Part shown: positions 1 to 8,865 of the stretch, one piece after another | How positions within the stretch are numbered: the first letter of the stretch is position 1 | Layout: each line of letters opens with the position of its first letter | Source of the DNA: an uncultured Desulfovibrio sp. | Lineage (GTDB): Bacteria; Desulfobacterota; Desulfovibrionia; Desulfovibrionales; Desulfovibrionaceae | Direction: 5' to 3' | Length of the DNA: 51,537 nucleotides | Assembly (NCBI GenBank): GCA_905235595.1 | Contig: CAJOMG010000013.1 | Location: 1-51,537, forward strand | Notes under the pieces: generated by a model | Told to the model about the DNA's origin: nothing | The model's database searches: none | What the model saw: the letters and a program-made list of their open reading frames with translations, nothing else | Translations under genes and position numbers: made by a program

Positions 1-117
1 GATGAACGTCGAGAAATAGCCCAGAATCTTCTTCATCTTGGGCTGCCTATTGCCCAGATTTCAGAGGCAACTGGCCTTTCTGTCGCAGCAATTGAGGCGT
101 TGCGCAATGTGCAATAA
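1..117 (+). pseudogene. C-terminal end of an Rpn/PD-(D/E)XK-family transposase-like protein
   Basis: The first 38 codons run in frame 1 to a TAA at 115-117. They read as a hydrophobic repeat-like tail containing NLLHLGLPIAQISEATGLS, the typical C-terminal signature of Rpn-like PD-(D/E)XK nuclease/transposase family proteins. The start lies outside the window, so it is unknown whether the gene is complete. A decayed relative lies at 17733-18032. The neighbouring DNA is full of gene fragments, so a relic is as likely as a working gene. The family assignment rests on the tail only. Confidence 0.6.
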
Positions 118-825
118 GTCTGGAGCTTGACAGCATAGTGCAGGCGTTATTTTCACCCAGTAACGACGTAACCGTCCCAAGAATTGCTCTTCCCCTTGGG
201 GATGTGGTCTGGATAGGCCGGTCCATCTTACAGCTTGTACCAGGCTGCCAGAGAACGTGCTCGTGGGTATAGTCAATACGAGGACCCTCATAACCATGAT
301 TTATCTGATAGCGGCACCCATCAAGGAGATTCTATTCTAGGTGTAGAATTCCACGTTAAACGTCGAGGAACCATTTTTTTGTGGTATCAGGTCATACACC
401 TCTGCCTGAATTGTTTATCCTTTGTCCTAATGGCATTACACTTGACCGGAGCTATAAACACAAGATGGCTGCTGAAATCCGACCAGCAGGTAATGGGCAA
501 CCCGCAACGGTAAGATTTATTACCACAAAATGTAATGGGTATAGAAAAGAAGTAAGCAGCATGGAAACAAGGTCGGTGCGCAGGGCTCAGTAAACCTGTT
601 TTGATGACGGATTATCAAATTTTATACGAACAGAATACAATTTATCTCATATCCTTGCCGCAGAATAGTAAACTCTTTGCCCTGAAACCTTGTTTTGATG
701 TTTTGCGTCGTCTTCAGGGGGGCAATTTTGCATGCTTACGTACAGGGTTGTAAGGGCGGCAAAAGATAGCTACGGGGATGCGCTATAGACCGTGTTCGGC
801 AGCTTTTTTCTAGTGATGGCAAAAT
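118..825. other. Gene-poor degenerate DNA
   Basis: No convincing gene is seen. Short open frames exist (for example 604-753, 49 codons beginning MTDYQILYEQN), but none has a good ribosome site or a family I recognise. One copy of a dispersed 57-bp repeat lies at 316-372. Together with the integrase tail and tRNA scar just downstream, this looks like the worn end of an integrated element. Confidence 0.5.
316..372 (+). repeat. 57-bp dispersed repeat, copy A
   Basis: This segment begins acccatcaaggag and ends aaacgtcgaggaacc. The reverse complement of 16081-16137 matches it at about 46 of 57 positions by hand alignment. The first 13 and last 15 bases are identical, and the middle is diverged. 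Both copies border decayed mobile or truncated DNA. The function is unknown. Confidence 0.6.
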
Positions 826-903
826 ATGGAACTTGCGTTACCCTTGCACAGTGGGCAGCATGAAAAAATGGGGGCAACTATGGGGGCAACTCAAAAAAGG
901 TGA
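826..903 (+). pseudogene. C-terminal remnant of a tyrosine integrase
   Basis: An open stretch ends in EKMGATMGATQKR followed by TGA. This Met-Gly-Ala-Thr duplicated tail is characteristic of tyrosine-recombinase integrases found next to tRNA genes in Desulfovibrio elements. A stop lies just upstream in the same frame, so the catalytic R-H-R-Y part is gone. A tRNA 3' fragment 44 bases downstream completes an attachment-end picture. The assignment rests on the tail motif and the context. Confidence 0.6.
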
Positions 904-946
904 TTTATACATTATAAAATATCCTAAATAGGTATAGTCAATTTTA

Positions 947-965
947 GAGTCCCGCCCTCGCACCA
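947..965 (+). other. tRNA 3'-end scar, probable attachment site
   Basis: The 19 bases gagtcccgccctcgcacca look like the second half of a T arm, an acceptor strand and an encoded CCA. No tRNA body lies upstream: the preceding bases are AT-rich and do not fold as a D or anticodon arm. This is what is left when an element inserts at a tRNA gene and duplicates its 3' end. The parent tRNA is not in this window. Confidence 0.6.
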
Positions 966-980
966 GAAAAGAATTTCAGA

Positions 981-1017
981 AAGCCCCGTAAGACCTAAAA
1001 AGCCTTGCGGGGCTTAG
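981..1017 (+). terminator. Intrinsic terminator-like hairpin after the tRNA scar
   Basis: AAGCCCCGTAAG at 981-992 pairs with CTTGCGGGGCTT at 1004-1015 (one G-T), closing an 11-base loop. The U tract is short. It is probably the terminator that followed the original tRNA, carried along with the scar. Confidence 0.65.
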
Positions 1018-1054
1018 CTTTTGTGGGATTTACATGTCCCATATTGGGGGGAGC

Positions 1055-1180
1055 ATCTCAGTTCAAAAAAACCTTCAGGCTGGGTTAAACGCACATCTTT
1101 CCAAGCCGGTACAGCCGGATGTCCCTTTTGAAACACTGGAAAATATGGTTCAGGTTGATGAAGCTGACAGAACAGGATAG
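1055..1180 (+). pseudogene. C-terminal receiver-domain remnant of a hybrid histidine kinase
   Basis: The frame ending at the TAG at 1178-1180 reads LQAGLNAHLSKPVQPDV followed by a short helix and tail. This is the end of a response-regulator receiver domain: the conserved Lys-Pro sits in LSKPV and is followed by the alpha-5 region. The phosphoacceptor Asp and everything upstream are missing, because the frame soon runs back into the tRNA scar and terminator. It is best read as the 3' end of a hybrid kinase gene cut off by element insertion. Confidence 0.6.
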
Positions 1181-1268
1181 GGGATGTTTTTCCAGTTTCT
1201 AGATAATTTTTAGATATTATATTTTTTAACTTGGCGAAATGACAGATTTTCTTTTGTTGACATAAAAA

Positions 1269-1308
1269 AATGCCTTGGGGTATATTTTTTTAAATACGAA
1301 AAGGCATT
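1269..1308 (+). terminator. AATGCCTT/AAGGCATT hairpin upstream of rlpA
   Basis: AATGCCTT at 1269-1276 pairs with AAGGCATT at 1301-1308 around an AT-rich loop containing a T run. A second small GC hairpin (gtcgc-gggc-gcgac, near 1381-1394) followed by a T run lies between this and rlpA. They may be terminators or a structured leader. No known riboswitch consensus was recognised. Confidence 0.35.
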
Positions 1309-1445
1309 CCTCTGGGGAGTCGATGTGTGGCCAACGCAAGGCGCGTCTGCCATCATCAGCGTAGGGCTCCTGGGGTCAGGGTCGCGGGCGCGACTCGTCC
1401 GGCTTTTTTTGTCGGCCAGCCTCGAACAGCAACCAAGGAAGCATC

Positions 1446-2228
1446 ATGAAGGATATACGCTGGCCTTTTTTGCTTGCGGCTGCAGCATTCTGCATGCTTG
1501 TTGTCTCACCTGTTCTCGGCAATGCGGCATCTTCCAAACGTTCTTCTGCCTCTCCGAAAATTTCTGTTGAAAAACGGCATTCTGTCAAAAGTAGTATGCG
1601 TATCTCCCCGCGTGATACACCGCGAAAAAAAAAGATTTCTGCTCATTCACGCAAACATCGCAAAGATGGTACCCACAGTACAAAGCAGGCAGTTCGAAAT
1701 CAACGCAATGCTGAAAGCCAGCTTGTAGACAACCGTGAACTGTGGCTGCAACGTGCCAAGGAGAGTGAACTCATGACCGGCAAGGCGTCCTGGTATGGCC
1801 TGGACGCCCACGGCGGGGCTACTGCCAGCGGTGTAGATTATGATATGTATACCTTTACCGCTGCCCATCGAACCTTGCCCATGGGTACTGTGGTACGCGT
1901 GACAGCGCAGGAGAATGGCAAAAGTGTTATGGTATGTGTGACTGACCGTGGCCCTTACATACATGGTCGAATTATTGATCTCTCCTACGCAGCGGCTCAG
2001 CAGATAGATATTGACGACCGTGGCATTGGTACAGTAGCCCTTGAAGTCGTCAGTGACGAGAATGGTACGCCGCTTAAGGCAGATGAAGCTTTTTATGTGC
2101 GCTACAAGGCTGCCATGGGCGATGAACGCATAGGTCCTTTCCGTGCTTTTTCCGATGCCGCTGCCATGCACGAGGCGTTGCGCCAAGCACACCCTGAGGC
2201 CGAAGTTGTTCTGGGGCAGGAGCAGTAA
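1446..2228 (+). CDS. rlpA: RlpA-like septal ring lytic transglycosylase (260 aa)
   Basis: This is a periplasmic protein of the rare-lipoprotein-A family; characterised members cleave glycan strands lacking stem peptides at the division site. Residues 1-28 form a signal peptide without a clear lipobox. Residues 30-90 are a strongly basic, Lys/Arg/Ser-rich linker. The double-psi beta-barrel follows, with GKASWYG at 112-118, the VTDRGP motif at 165-170 and RIIDLS at 175-180. The last 50 residues look like a degenerate SPOR-type fold (inference). AAGGAAG precedes the ATG. It stands alone and converges on leuB across a terminator. Confidence 0.85.
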   Translation: MKDIRWPFLLAAAAFCMLVVSPVLGNAASSKRSSASPKISVEKRHSVKSSMRISPRDTPRKKKISAHSRKHRKDGTHSTKQAVRNQRNAESQLVDNRELWLQRAKESELMTGKASWYGLDAHGGATASGVDYDMYTFTAAHRTLPMGTVVRVTAQENGKSVMVCVTDRGPYIHGRIIDLSYAAAQQIDIDDRGIGTVALEVVSDENGTPLKADEAFYVRYKAAMGDERIGPFRAFSDAAAMHEALRQAHPEAEVVLGQEQ

Positions 2229-2260
2229 GCCCGCGTTAGATTTAGTAGATAGCAACAAAG

Positions 2261-2297
2261 AAGGCACTCCGGTGTTTAAAACTGGCGTGCCTTTTTT
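2261..2297 (+). terminator. Terminator after rlpA
   Basis: AAGGCACTCC at 2261-2270 pairs with GGCGTGCCTT at 2284-2293 with one mismatch, and six T residues follow. It sits between rlpA and the convergent leuB. Confidence 0.8.
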
Positions 2298-2357
2298 GTG
2301 TTTCAGCAAGTGGAAAAAAGAAACCTCTTGAAAAAGTACCTGCAAGTAGGGTGAGGT

Positions 2358-3431
2358 CTACAGTCGTTCCAGCACTTTTTCGCCCATTTCCTGGCAACCT
2401 ACAAGGGTTTTGCCGTTTTCCATGATATCTCCGGTACGGAAGCCATCGGCAAGTGCCGTACGTACGGCCTTTTCTACGGCGTTAGCTTCCGTATCCATGT
2501 TGAAACCTAAGCGCAGAAGCATGGCTGCCGAAAGGATGGTTGCCAGGGGGTTGGCTTTGTCCTGTCCGGCAATATCGGGGGCAGAGCCGTGGATCGGCTC
2601 GAATAGGCCAGGGCCTGAGGCCCCTAGCGAGGCTGAAGGGAGCATGCCCAACGAACCGGTGATTACCGAGGCCTCGTCAGAGAGAATGTCGCCGAAGATA
2701 TTGCCAGTAAGAATAACGTCAAATTGGGAAGGATCGCGAACCAGCTGCATGGCCGCGTTATCTATATACATATGGGTCAATGTCACATCGCTGTACTGTT
2801 TGTGGGTTTCCAGCACTACTTCTTTCCACAGACGTGAGGTCTCCAGTACATTGCTCTTTTCCACAGAGCAGACCTTGTTGCGTCGTTTGCGCGCAGTTTC
2901 AAAAGCTACTATTGCAATACGCTGAACTTCTTCTTCACTGTACAACATAGTATTGAAGCCAACACGCTGACCTTCGCGTACTTCTTGACCACGGGGCACA
3001 CCAAAATACACATCGCCTGTGAGCTCTCGTACCACTATGAGGTCAAGCCCTCTGGCGGCAATATCGGATCGTAGCAGGCATGCTCCAGCCAGTTCCGGCA
3101 GCAGCAGGGCAGGGCGGAGGTTGGCAAAGAGCTTCAGTTCCTTGCGTATGCCCAGTATACCGCGTTCAGGTCGTTTCTCTGGAGCAAGATTGTCCCACTT
3201 GGGGCCACCTACAGCGGCCAGAAAGACTGCATCTGCCTCACGGCACATACGTACGGTTTCCGCAGGAAGCGGTTCGCCTGTGGCATCTATGGCCGCTCCT
3301 CCCAGCAAGGCTTCGGAAAAGAGGAATTCATGACCGAACTTTTTCCCTACAGCCTTGAGTACGTTGATACCCTGTACAATAATTTCCGGGCCGATACCGT
3401 CACCCGGCAAGAGACAGATGTTTTTTTTCAT
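2358..3431 (-). CDS. leuB: 3-isopropylmalate dehydrogenase (357 aa)
   Basis: The enzyme oxidatively decarboxylates 3-isopropylmalate with NAD, the third committed step of leucine synthesis. Full length for the family. The N terminus carries [11 protein letters not shown]. The metal and substrate region [16 protein letters not shown] and the late [15 protein letters not shown] nucleotide-binding motif are intact. A ribosome site (AAGGA) precedes the ATG. It is the last gene of psd-pssA-leuA-leuC-leuD-leuB, 24 bases after leuD. Confidence 0.97.
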   Translation of the reverse strand: MKKNICLLPGDGIGPEIIVQGINVLKAVGKKFGHEFLFSEALLGGAAIDATGEPLPAETVRMCREADAVFLAAVGGPKWDNLAPEKRPERGILGIRKELKLFANLRPALLLPELAGACLLRSDIAARGLDLIVVRELTGDVYFGVPRGQEVREGQRVGFNTMLYSEEEVQRIAIVAFETARKRRNKVCSVEKSNVLETSRLWKEVVLETHKQYSDVTLTHMYIDNAAMQLVRDPSQFDVILTGNIFGDILSDEASVITGSLGMLPSASLGASGPGLFEPIHGSAPDIAGQDKANPLATILSAAMLLRLGFNMDTEANAVEKAVRTALADGFRTGDIMENGKTLVGCQEMGEKVLERL

Positions 3432-3455
3432 GGCAGTTTTCCTTGTTACCAGGTA

Positions 3456-3953
3456 TTAGCGATGTGCCAGGCGCTCTTTTACATAGCCCACAAGTCCACC
3501 CTTGGCGAGAATGGCCGCCATGGAGTTGGGCAGGGGAGGGCAAGTGATGGTAGTTCCGTTGGTCAGATCACGGATATTACCTGTAGTAGCGTCAATAGTC
3601 AGCTCATCGCCATCGTTGATGCTGTCTACATGGTCGCCCACCTCCATGAGCAGTAGCCCCATATTAAATGCGTTGCGGTAGAAGATACGTGCAAAACTGT
3701 GCCCGATGACAACCGGCATGCCAGCACCCAAAATGGCGATGGGAGCGTGTTCGCGTGAGGAACCACAGCCAAAGTTGCGACCGGCCACCATAATATCACC
3801 TGGATGTACGCGTTTCACCCAGTCCGGTTCAAGACCAGCCATACAGTTGGCACCCAGTTTGACAGGATCGCTGGTCACAAGAAAACGCGCCGGTATGATG
3901 GCGTCGGTATCAATATGTTCGCCCACCTTGTGGGCTTTTCCCTTGTAGTTCAT
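3456..3953 (-). CDS. leuD: 3-isopropylmalate dehydratase small subunit (165 aa)
   Basis: This is the small, swivelling subunit of isopropylmalate isomerase, which pairs with LeuC. The start at 3953 gives [19 protein letters not shown] and has a strong GGGAGAG site. The longer frame from 4031 would run into leuC and was not used. Family motifs [12 protein letters not shown] and [10 protein letters not shown] are present. The 165-residue length fits the archaeal/HacB-like short class rather than the roughly 200-residue enterobacterial class. Ten bases separate it from leuC. Confidence 0.95.
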   Translation of the reverse strand: MNYKGKAHKVGEHIDTDAIIPARFLVTSDPVKLGANCMAGLEPDWVKRVHPGDIMVAGRNFGCGSSREHAPIAILGAGMPVVIGHSFARIFYRNAFNMGLLLMEVGDHVDSINDGDELTIDATTGNIRDLTNGTTITCPPLPNSMAAILAKGGLVGYVKERLAHR

Positions 3954-3963
3954 GCGTCTCTCC

Positions 3964-5226
3964 CTACAACTGGTCAGGGCCAGCAATAATCCCCGCCACG
4001 GCGGTGGCGGCAGCAACGATGGGGCTTGCAAGGTACACTTCTGAATTGAGGCTACCCATACGGCCTTTGAAATTGCGGTTGGTAGTGGTTACAGCGCGTT
4101 CGCCGTCACCCAGTATGCCCATGTGTCCACCCAGGCACGGTCCACATGTGCAGGGCCCCACAATGCAGCCCGCATCCATAAAGATTTCCAACAGGCCTTC
4201 TTTCATGGCCTGACGCCATACCGTGGGCGTGGAAGGCAGGATAATACAGCGCACCCCTGCAGCTACCTTGCGGCCGCGCAACACGATGGCGGCGTCTCGC
4301 ATGTCGCTGATACGTCCATTGGTACAGGAACCAATAATCACCTGTTGTACGGACAGATTGCCCAGCGAACTGACGGGCTTTACGTTGGAGGGCAGGTGCG
4401 GACAGGCTACGACTGGTTCTTTGCCCGTGATATCCAGCTCTACAACGCGTTCGTAGTAAGCGCCGGAATCGGCAGCCAGATCAGGTATGGCTTTTGTGCA
4501 CTGATGCTCTGTGCAATAGGCCCGTGTCAGGTCGTCTACAGCAAACAATCCCACTTTAGCCCCTGCCTCAATGGCCATATTGGCCATGCACAGACGACCT
4601 TCGACGGGCAGTTTATCCACTACAGAACCGCCGAATTCCAGGGCCTTGTACAGTGCCCCATCCACACCGATGGTGCCAATGAGCATGAGCATAAGATCCT
4701 TGGCACGCAGCCATTGCGGCATCTCTCCTATGATATTCACGCGTATGGTGGATGGTACTTTAAACCAGGTTTCTCCCAGTGCCATGGCAGCAGCAATATC
4801 CGTGGAACCCATGCCTGTAGCAAAGGCTCCTATGCCACCGTAGGTGCAGGTATGACTGTCAGCACCAATCACTACGTCACCAGGTCCCACCAGGCCTTGT
4901 TCGGGTAGAAGCGTATGCTCCACACCACAGTTGCCGCCTTCATAGTAGTGCGTTATGTGCTGTTCTTGAGCAAAACGACGGCTGATCATGACCTGGTTGG
5001 CGGAATCAATATCCTTCTGTGGGGTAAAGTGGTCCATGACAAGAGCAATCTTGTCTCTGTCAAAAACCTTTTCAGCGCCCATGCCTTTAAAAGACTTGAT
5101 GGCAAGCGGTCCTGTAATGTCATTGGCGAGTACCATGTCCACACGACACTGGACGATCTGACCATCCCGTTCCACGGTGTCGTCGGTATGAGACTGTAAA
5201 AGTTTTTGCGCAAGCGTTTGCGGCAT
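3964..5226 (-). CDS. leuC: 3-isopropylmalate dehydratase large subunit (420 aa)
   Basis: This aconitase-family subunit holds the 4Fe-4S cluster that isomerises 2- to 3-isopropylmalate. Cluster cysteines are visible in IIGSCTNGR and in [14 protein letters not shown]. The [20 protein letters not shown] motif is intact. The 420-residue length and paired short LeuD mark it as HacA/LeuC2 type. The homologous homoaconitase reaction cannot be excluded by sequence, but clustering with leuA, leuD and leuB makes leucine synthesis the natural reading. It sits 22 bases after leuA. Confidence 0.95.
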   Translation of the reverse strand: MPQTLAQKLLQSHTDDTVERDGQIVQCRVDMVLANDITGPLAIKSFKGMGAEKVFDRDKIALVMDHFTPQKDIDSANQVMISRRFAQEQHITHYYEGGNCGVEHTLLPEQGLVGPGDVVIGADSHTCTYGGIGAFATGMGSTDIAAAMALGETWFKVPSTIRVNIIGEMPQWLRAKDLMLMLIGTIGVDGALYKALEFGGSVVDKLPVEGRLCMANMAIEAGAKVGLFAVDDLTRAYCTEHQCTKAIPDLAADSGAYYERVVELDITGKEPVVACPHLPSNVKPVSSLGNLSVQQVIIGSCTNGRISDMRDAAIVLRGRKVAAGVRCIILPSTPTVWRQAMKEGLLEIFMDAGCIVGPCTCGPCLGGHMGILGDGERAVTTTNRNFKGRMGSLNSEVYLASPIVAAATAVAGIIAGPDQL

Positions 5227-5248
5227 ATATCTCTCCTTTTGCTCTGCA

Positions 5249-6796
5249 CTAGTCGTGCTGGCAGTGCAGGCGCGGGCCTTCTTGTTCCTTTTTGCTCAGG
5301 TGGTTCAGCGCATTAACATACGCACGGGCACTAGCCACGAAAATATCGGGGTGTGTACCGCGCCCCACGGCAGTGATGTCTTTTTCGCGCAATCGTACAG
5401 TTACTTCACCTAGTGCGTCAGTACCTCCGGTTATGGCGTTGATGGCATACTGCTCCAGCTCCGGTTCACGTCCTACTAGATCACTTATGACATTGAAAAG
5501 CGCGTCTATAGGGCCAGCGCCGAAACCTGCGCCGCTGCATTCAATACCGTCCACATCCATGAGCACGGCTGCTGTGGGCGGCACACCGCCAGCATCTGTG
5601 CTTTGAACGCTCACATGGCGTAGGCGGAAACGGTCTGGCATGCGGTATACCTCTTCCTGCACTAATGCCATGAGATCGTCATCGTGCAAGGTTTTCTTGC
5701 GGTCTGCAAGGTGTTTCACCGCCTCGAACACAAGATTGAGCTGCTCGTCATCCAGCTTGTAACCCAGGCTTTCAAATTTGCTACGCACAGCGTTGCGGCC
5801 GGAATGCTTGCCTATGACAAGATTGCTTAACGTACGACCCACTGATTGTGGTGTCATGATTTCATAGGTTTCGCGATTCTTGATCATGCCATCCTGGTGA
5901 ATGCCGGATTCGTGGGCAAAGGCATTGGCACCAACAATGGATTTGTTGTTGGCGATGGGTTGGCCAATGGTCATGGAGAGCAGGCGGCATGAGGGATAGA
6001 GTTGTTCGGTAACGATATTATGCGTGAGGTGGAAAAAATCGTGACGTACACGCAAATTCATGACCACTTCTTCCAGAGAGGCATTGCCGGCACGTTCGCC
6101 AATGCCACACAGTGTTACTTCAGCCTGTCGCACTCCCACCTGGAAGGCAGCCAGCGTGTTGGCTACTGCCAGCCCGAGATCGTCGTGGCAATGAACGCTG
6201 AAGATGGCTTTATCACTGTTAGGGGTGTTTTTGATCACGTAATCCAATTTGGAAGCAAATTCTTCAGGCTCGGCATACCCTACGGTATCCGGCAGATTGA
6301 TGGTAGTTGCGCCGGCCTTGATTACAGCTTCCAGCACCTGGCAGACAAAATCTCCCTCTGAACGAGAAAAGTCTTCACACGAAAATTCCACATTGGAGGT
6401 ATAGCCTGCACTGCGCCTCACACCCTCTACAGCCATGGCGAGGACGTCTTCCGGTTTTTTGCGAAGTTTGTGCTGCATGTGCAAGGGAGAGGTTGACACA
6501 AATACATGGATACGGGGATTCTTTGCATTCTTTATGGCTTCCCAGCATTTGTCGATATCACTGGCCACACAGCGTGCCAGTCCCGCCACCTGAATATCAC
6601 CCGCTTGGTCGGCAATACGGCGAACAGCTTCAAAATCTCCCGGGCTGGAGGCAGGAAAGCCTGCTTCCATAATGTCCACACCCAGCATCTCCAGCTGGTG
6701 GGCAATACGGAGCTTTTCTTGCAAATTCATGGTGCAGCCAGGCGACTGTTCGCCATCACGTAGGGTGGTATCAAAAAAATAGACGTGATTGTTCAT
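5249..6796 (-). CDS. leuA: 2-isopropylmalate synthase (515 aa)
   Basis: The enzyme condenses acetyl-CoA with 2-oxoisovalerate. The N-terminal TIM barrel starts with [13 protein letters not shown] (DRE-TIM signature), and the metal-binding HxH lies in [15 protein letters not shown]. The C-terminal third (after about residue 390) is the leucine-sensing regulatory domain, so allosteric feedback by leucine is expected. About 110 bases separate it from pssA upstream. No leucine-rich attenuator peptide was noticed there. Confidence 0.97.
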   Translation of the reverse strand: MNNHVYFFDTTLRDGEQSPGCTMNLQEKLRIAHQLEMLGVDIMEAGFPASSPGDFEAVRRIADQAGDIQVAGLARCVASDIDKCWEAIKNAKNPRIHVFVSTSPLHMQHKLRKKPEDVLAMAVEGVRRSAGYTSNVEFSCEDFSRSEGDFVCQVLEAVIKAGATTINLPDTVGYAEPEEFASKLDYVIKNTPNSDKAIFSVHCHDDLGLAVANTLAAFQVGVRQAEVTLCGIGERAGNASLEEVVMNLRVRHDFFHLTHNIVTEQLYPSCRLLSMTIGQPIANNKSIVGANAFAHESGIHQDGMIKNRETYEIMTPQSVGRTLSNLVIGKHSGRNAVRSKFESLGYKLDDEQLNLVFEAVKHLADRKKTLHDDDLMALVQEEVYRMPDRFRLRHVSVQSTDAGGVPPTAAVLMDVDGIECSGAGFGAGPIDALFNVISDLVGREPELEQYAINAITGGTDALGEVTVRLREKDITAVGRGTHPDIFVASARAYVNALNHLSKKEQEGPRLHCQHD

Positions 6797-6908
6797 GGGC
6801 TTCTCCTCCAGGTTTCATACGGGCCTGCTCTATCCTTGCATGCCGGCAGCAGTAAAATCAGTTTTTATGGAGCGCCTTTGCGCAAAGGAAGATGACATAT
6901 TCGCGGTG

Positions 6909-7670
6909 TTATTCACTCTGAGGGGACAGAGCGCGTAAAAGCTGACGGTTGCGACGGGGAAGGATGATAAACGAGTACACGAGTCCGCCAGCAATGTAGA
7001 CAAGACAGAGCACAAAACCCATGAAGCGCGGTTCGGAAATAACCGTACCCAGCACCAGTAGAAAGGTTAGCATGGTACGGATGGGGTGGGCCCGTAAAAA
7101 ATCATATTCCTTAAAAGAAAAATAACGTACCCGACTGACCATGAGAACTCCCACACCCACAGTAATTAAAAGCGCAGCATAGGGCAACACTACATTGGTA
7201 GCGCTGGGGAGTAGAGAGGCAAAGAAAACAAGGGTTACCACAGTACATCCGGCTGCGGGAATAGGCAGACCGATAAAAAATCGCTTGCCCACGGCTGCAG
7301 TGCTCACATTGAAACGAGCCAGGCGTAATGCTCCACAGGCCGTGTAGATAAAAGCGGCAGCCACCCCTACACGCCCCAGAGTCGAAAGCTGCCATTGCCA
7401 TAGCAGCATAGCAGGGGCAATACCAAAGGCCACAAGGTCTGAAAGGGAGTCGTACTGTACACCAAATTCGCTGGAGGTGTGTGTGAGACGGGCTACTTTG
7501 CCGTCCAATCCATCCATGACAGCAGAGAGCAGAATGGCGAAACAGGCAGGTTCAAAACGTCCCTGTGTTGCCCATACCATGGAAATAAAACCAAGAAACA
7601 TGCTCAACGTTGTGATCATGTTTGGCAGGAGATATACCCCTTTATGTGGGTTTTTGGGCTCTGAACTCAT
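6909..7670 (-). CDS. pssA: CDP-diacylglycerol-serine O-phosphatidyltransferase (253 aa)
   Basis: This inner-membrane enzyme makes phosphatidylserine from CDP-diacylglycerol and serine. The CDP-alcohol phosphotransferase signature is complete: DGLDGKVARLTHTSSEFGV followed by QYDSLSD, giving the DG...AR...G...D...D pattern. Several hydrophobic segments follow, and the C terminus is basic. It lies 64 bases downstream of psd, so the two steps of phosphatidylethanolamine synthesis are adjacent, and it is followed by the leucine genes. Confidence 0.93.
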   Translation of the reverse strand: MSSEPKNPHKGVYLLPNMITTLSMFLGFISMVWATQGRFEPACFAILLSAVMDGLDGKVARLTHTSSEFGVQYDSLSDLVAFGIAPAMLLWQWQLSTLGRVGVAAAFIYTACGALRLARFNVSTAAVGKRFFIGLPIPAAGCTVVTLVFFASLLPSATNVVLPYAALLITVGVGVLMVSRVRYFSFKEYDFLRAHPIRTMLTFLLVLGTVISEPRFMGFVLCLVYIAGGLVYSFIILPRRNRQLLRALSPQSE

Positions 7671-7734
7671 ACTCCACCATCAGTGCCTGGACTGTGCGTT
7701 CTGTTGGCAGTTTTGTCATGCACGTATCTCCGCT

Positions 7735-8376
7735 TTACCCCTTTCTCGCCACAATACTTTGGCCGGCAAAAACTTGTTGCCCAATACGCGCTGCGGCAGC
7801 ATAGCCTCGCGGCAGGTAAAGGTCAACACGTGAACCAAAGCGTATCATGCCAAAGCGTTGACCGCGCGAAAGAGTGTCACCTTCTTCGGTTCGGCAGACA
7901 ATGCGGCGAGCTACCAGTCCGGCAATCTGTACCATGGTCCAGTAGTTATTTTCGTGATCACGCAGATGATAGGCGCAACGTTCGTTATCCTCAGAGGCCT
8001 TGTCTAAGGCAGCATTGAAAAATTTTCCGGGGAAATAGCGTATGCTCTCTACCGTGCAGGCCACGGGTGACCTGTTTACATGCACGCTGAACACGTTCAT
8101 GAAAATGCTTATGCACAGACATGGATTCTCTGTAAAGGGGTCTGGTCGTTCCTCTATGCGTACAACTTTGCCGTCGGCAGGGCTGACAGCAAGCCCCGGT
8201 GCCTGAGGGGTCACGCGTTCAGGATCGCGGAAAAAATGGAGAGAAAACCAGCATAGTACAAGAAAGACAAGAGCGGGCAGCCACCATGCAAGAATGGCAA
8301 ATATGAGTGAGGCAAAAGCCATGAGCCCAATGCAGGGCCAGCCTTCGGGGGTAATGCCTGAATGAGCAGGGCGCAT
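7735..8376 (-). CDS. psd: Phosphatidylserine decarboxylase proenzyme (213 aa)
   Basis: The enzyme converts phosphatidylserine to phosphatidylethanolamine using a pyruvoyl group made by self-cleavage. The short form (about 210 residues) is the Psd-A type. Two N-terminal membrane segments (about 12-45) are followed by the catalytic domain. The cleavage pair is Gly181-Ser182 in [11 protein letters not shown]. The [13 protein letters not shown] motif is present. It is the first gene of the psd-pssA-leuACDB run. Confidence 0.93.
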   Translation of the reverse strand: MRPAHSGITPEGWPCIGLMAFASLIFAILAWWLPALVFLVLCWFSLHFFRDPERVTPQAPGLAVSPADGKVVRIEERPDPFTENPCLCISIFMNVFSVHVNRSPVACTVESIRYFPGKFFNAALDKASEDNERCAYHLRDHENNYWTMVQIAGLVARRIVCRTEEGDTLSRGQRFGMIRFGSRVDLYLPRGYAAAARIGQQVFAGQSIVARKG

Positions 8377-8535
8377 GGATACTCCTTTGCCGGTGTTACG
8401 AGTACGGCCGGCGAAATCGGAATGCTTACTGTAAAAATATAATAATATGCTGCATGGCGGAGTAAGGCAAGGTGCTGATTAATGCGTTTTCTGTTGCCCC
8501 TTGCAGGCTTGCACTGAGGCAGCTATACTTATGCA

Positions 8536-8862
8536 ATGGATACTATCTTCATGCGTATTCCACTGTTGCTGCTGCTACTTGGCGGCGTCGGCGGCTGTGG
8601 GCCAAAGGACATCGGCGAGGGAACTTCTGCGGATACGGCGCAACCGCAAGGAGTCAGCGTGGAAGATCAACTACGCTATCCTGTCTTTGGGGCAAGCAAT
8701 ACCCAGCGTATGCTCTATTGGCAGAACAGGCCAGATGTCATGGCCAATGTGCAGCAATGGCAGCGCATGCATCTGCTGAGAAATGACGGGCAGACCTCGG
8801 TGAGCCCTGAAGATCCGCAATACCGTGCCATACCCAAAGAGCGCAGCCCTTTCAGGCAGTGA
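8536..8862 (+). CDS. Small predicted lipoprotein, function unknown (108 aa)
   Basis: A leucine-rich signal peptide ends in GGVGGC, an acceptable lipobox, so the mature protein would begin at a lipidated Cys about 21 residues in. The rest is soluble and hydrophilic, with no domain I recognise. An alternative ATG at 8551 (MRIPLLLLL) would shorten the signal peptide to a more usual length. The next gene starts three bases after the stop, and lgt, the enzyme that would lipidate it, lies two genes downstream. Confidence 0.7.
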   Translation: MDTIFMRIPLLLLLLGGVGGCGPKDIGEGTSADTAQPQGVSVEDQLRYPVFGASNTQRMLYWQNRPDVMANVQQWQRMHLLRNDGQTSVSPEDPQYRAIPKERSPFRQ

Positions 8863-8865
8863 GAG

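Noticed and set aside
348-363. parS-like palindrome inside repeat copy A (about 11 of 16 bases match TGTTTCACGTGAAACA)
   Set aside because: Copy B has lost the CACGTG-like core, and no other copies or par genes are seen in the window. A chance match is more likely.
1309-1445. Possible riboswitch before rlpA
   Set aside because: Only one small hairpin with a T run was found. No conserved core of a known riboswitch class could be matched.
1647-2345. Long minus-strand open frame over rlpA
   Set aside because: It is antisense to an intact RlpA gene with clear domain motifs, and has no ribosome site or family resemblance.
4123-4908. 261-codon plus-strand frame inside leuC
   Set aside because: It lies opposite the conserved LeuC coding sequence and shows no independent signals.
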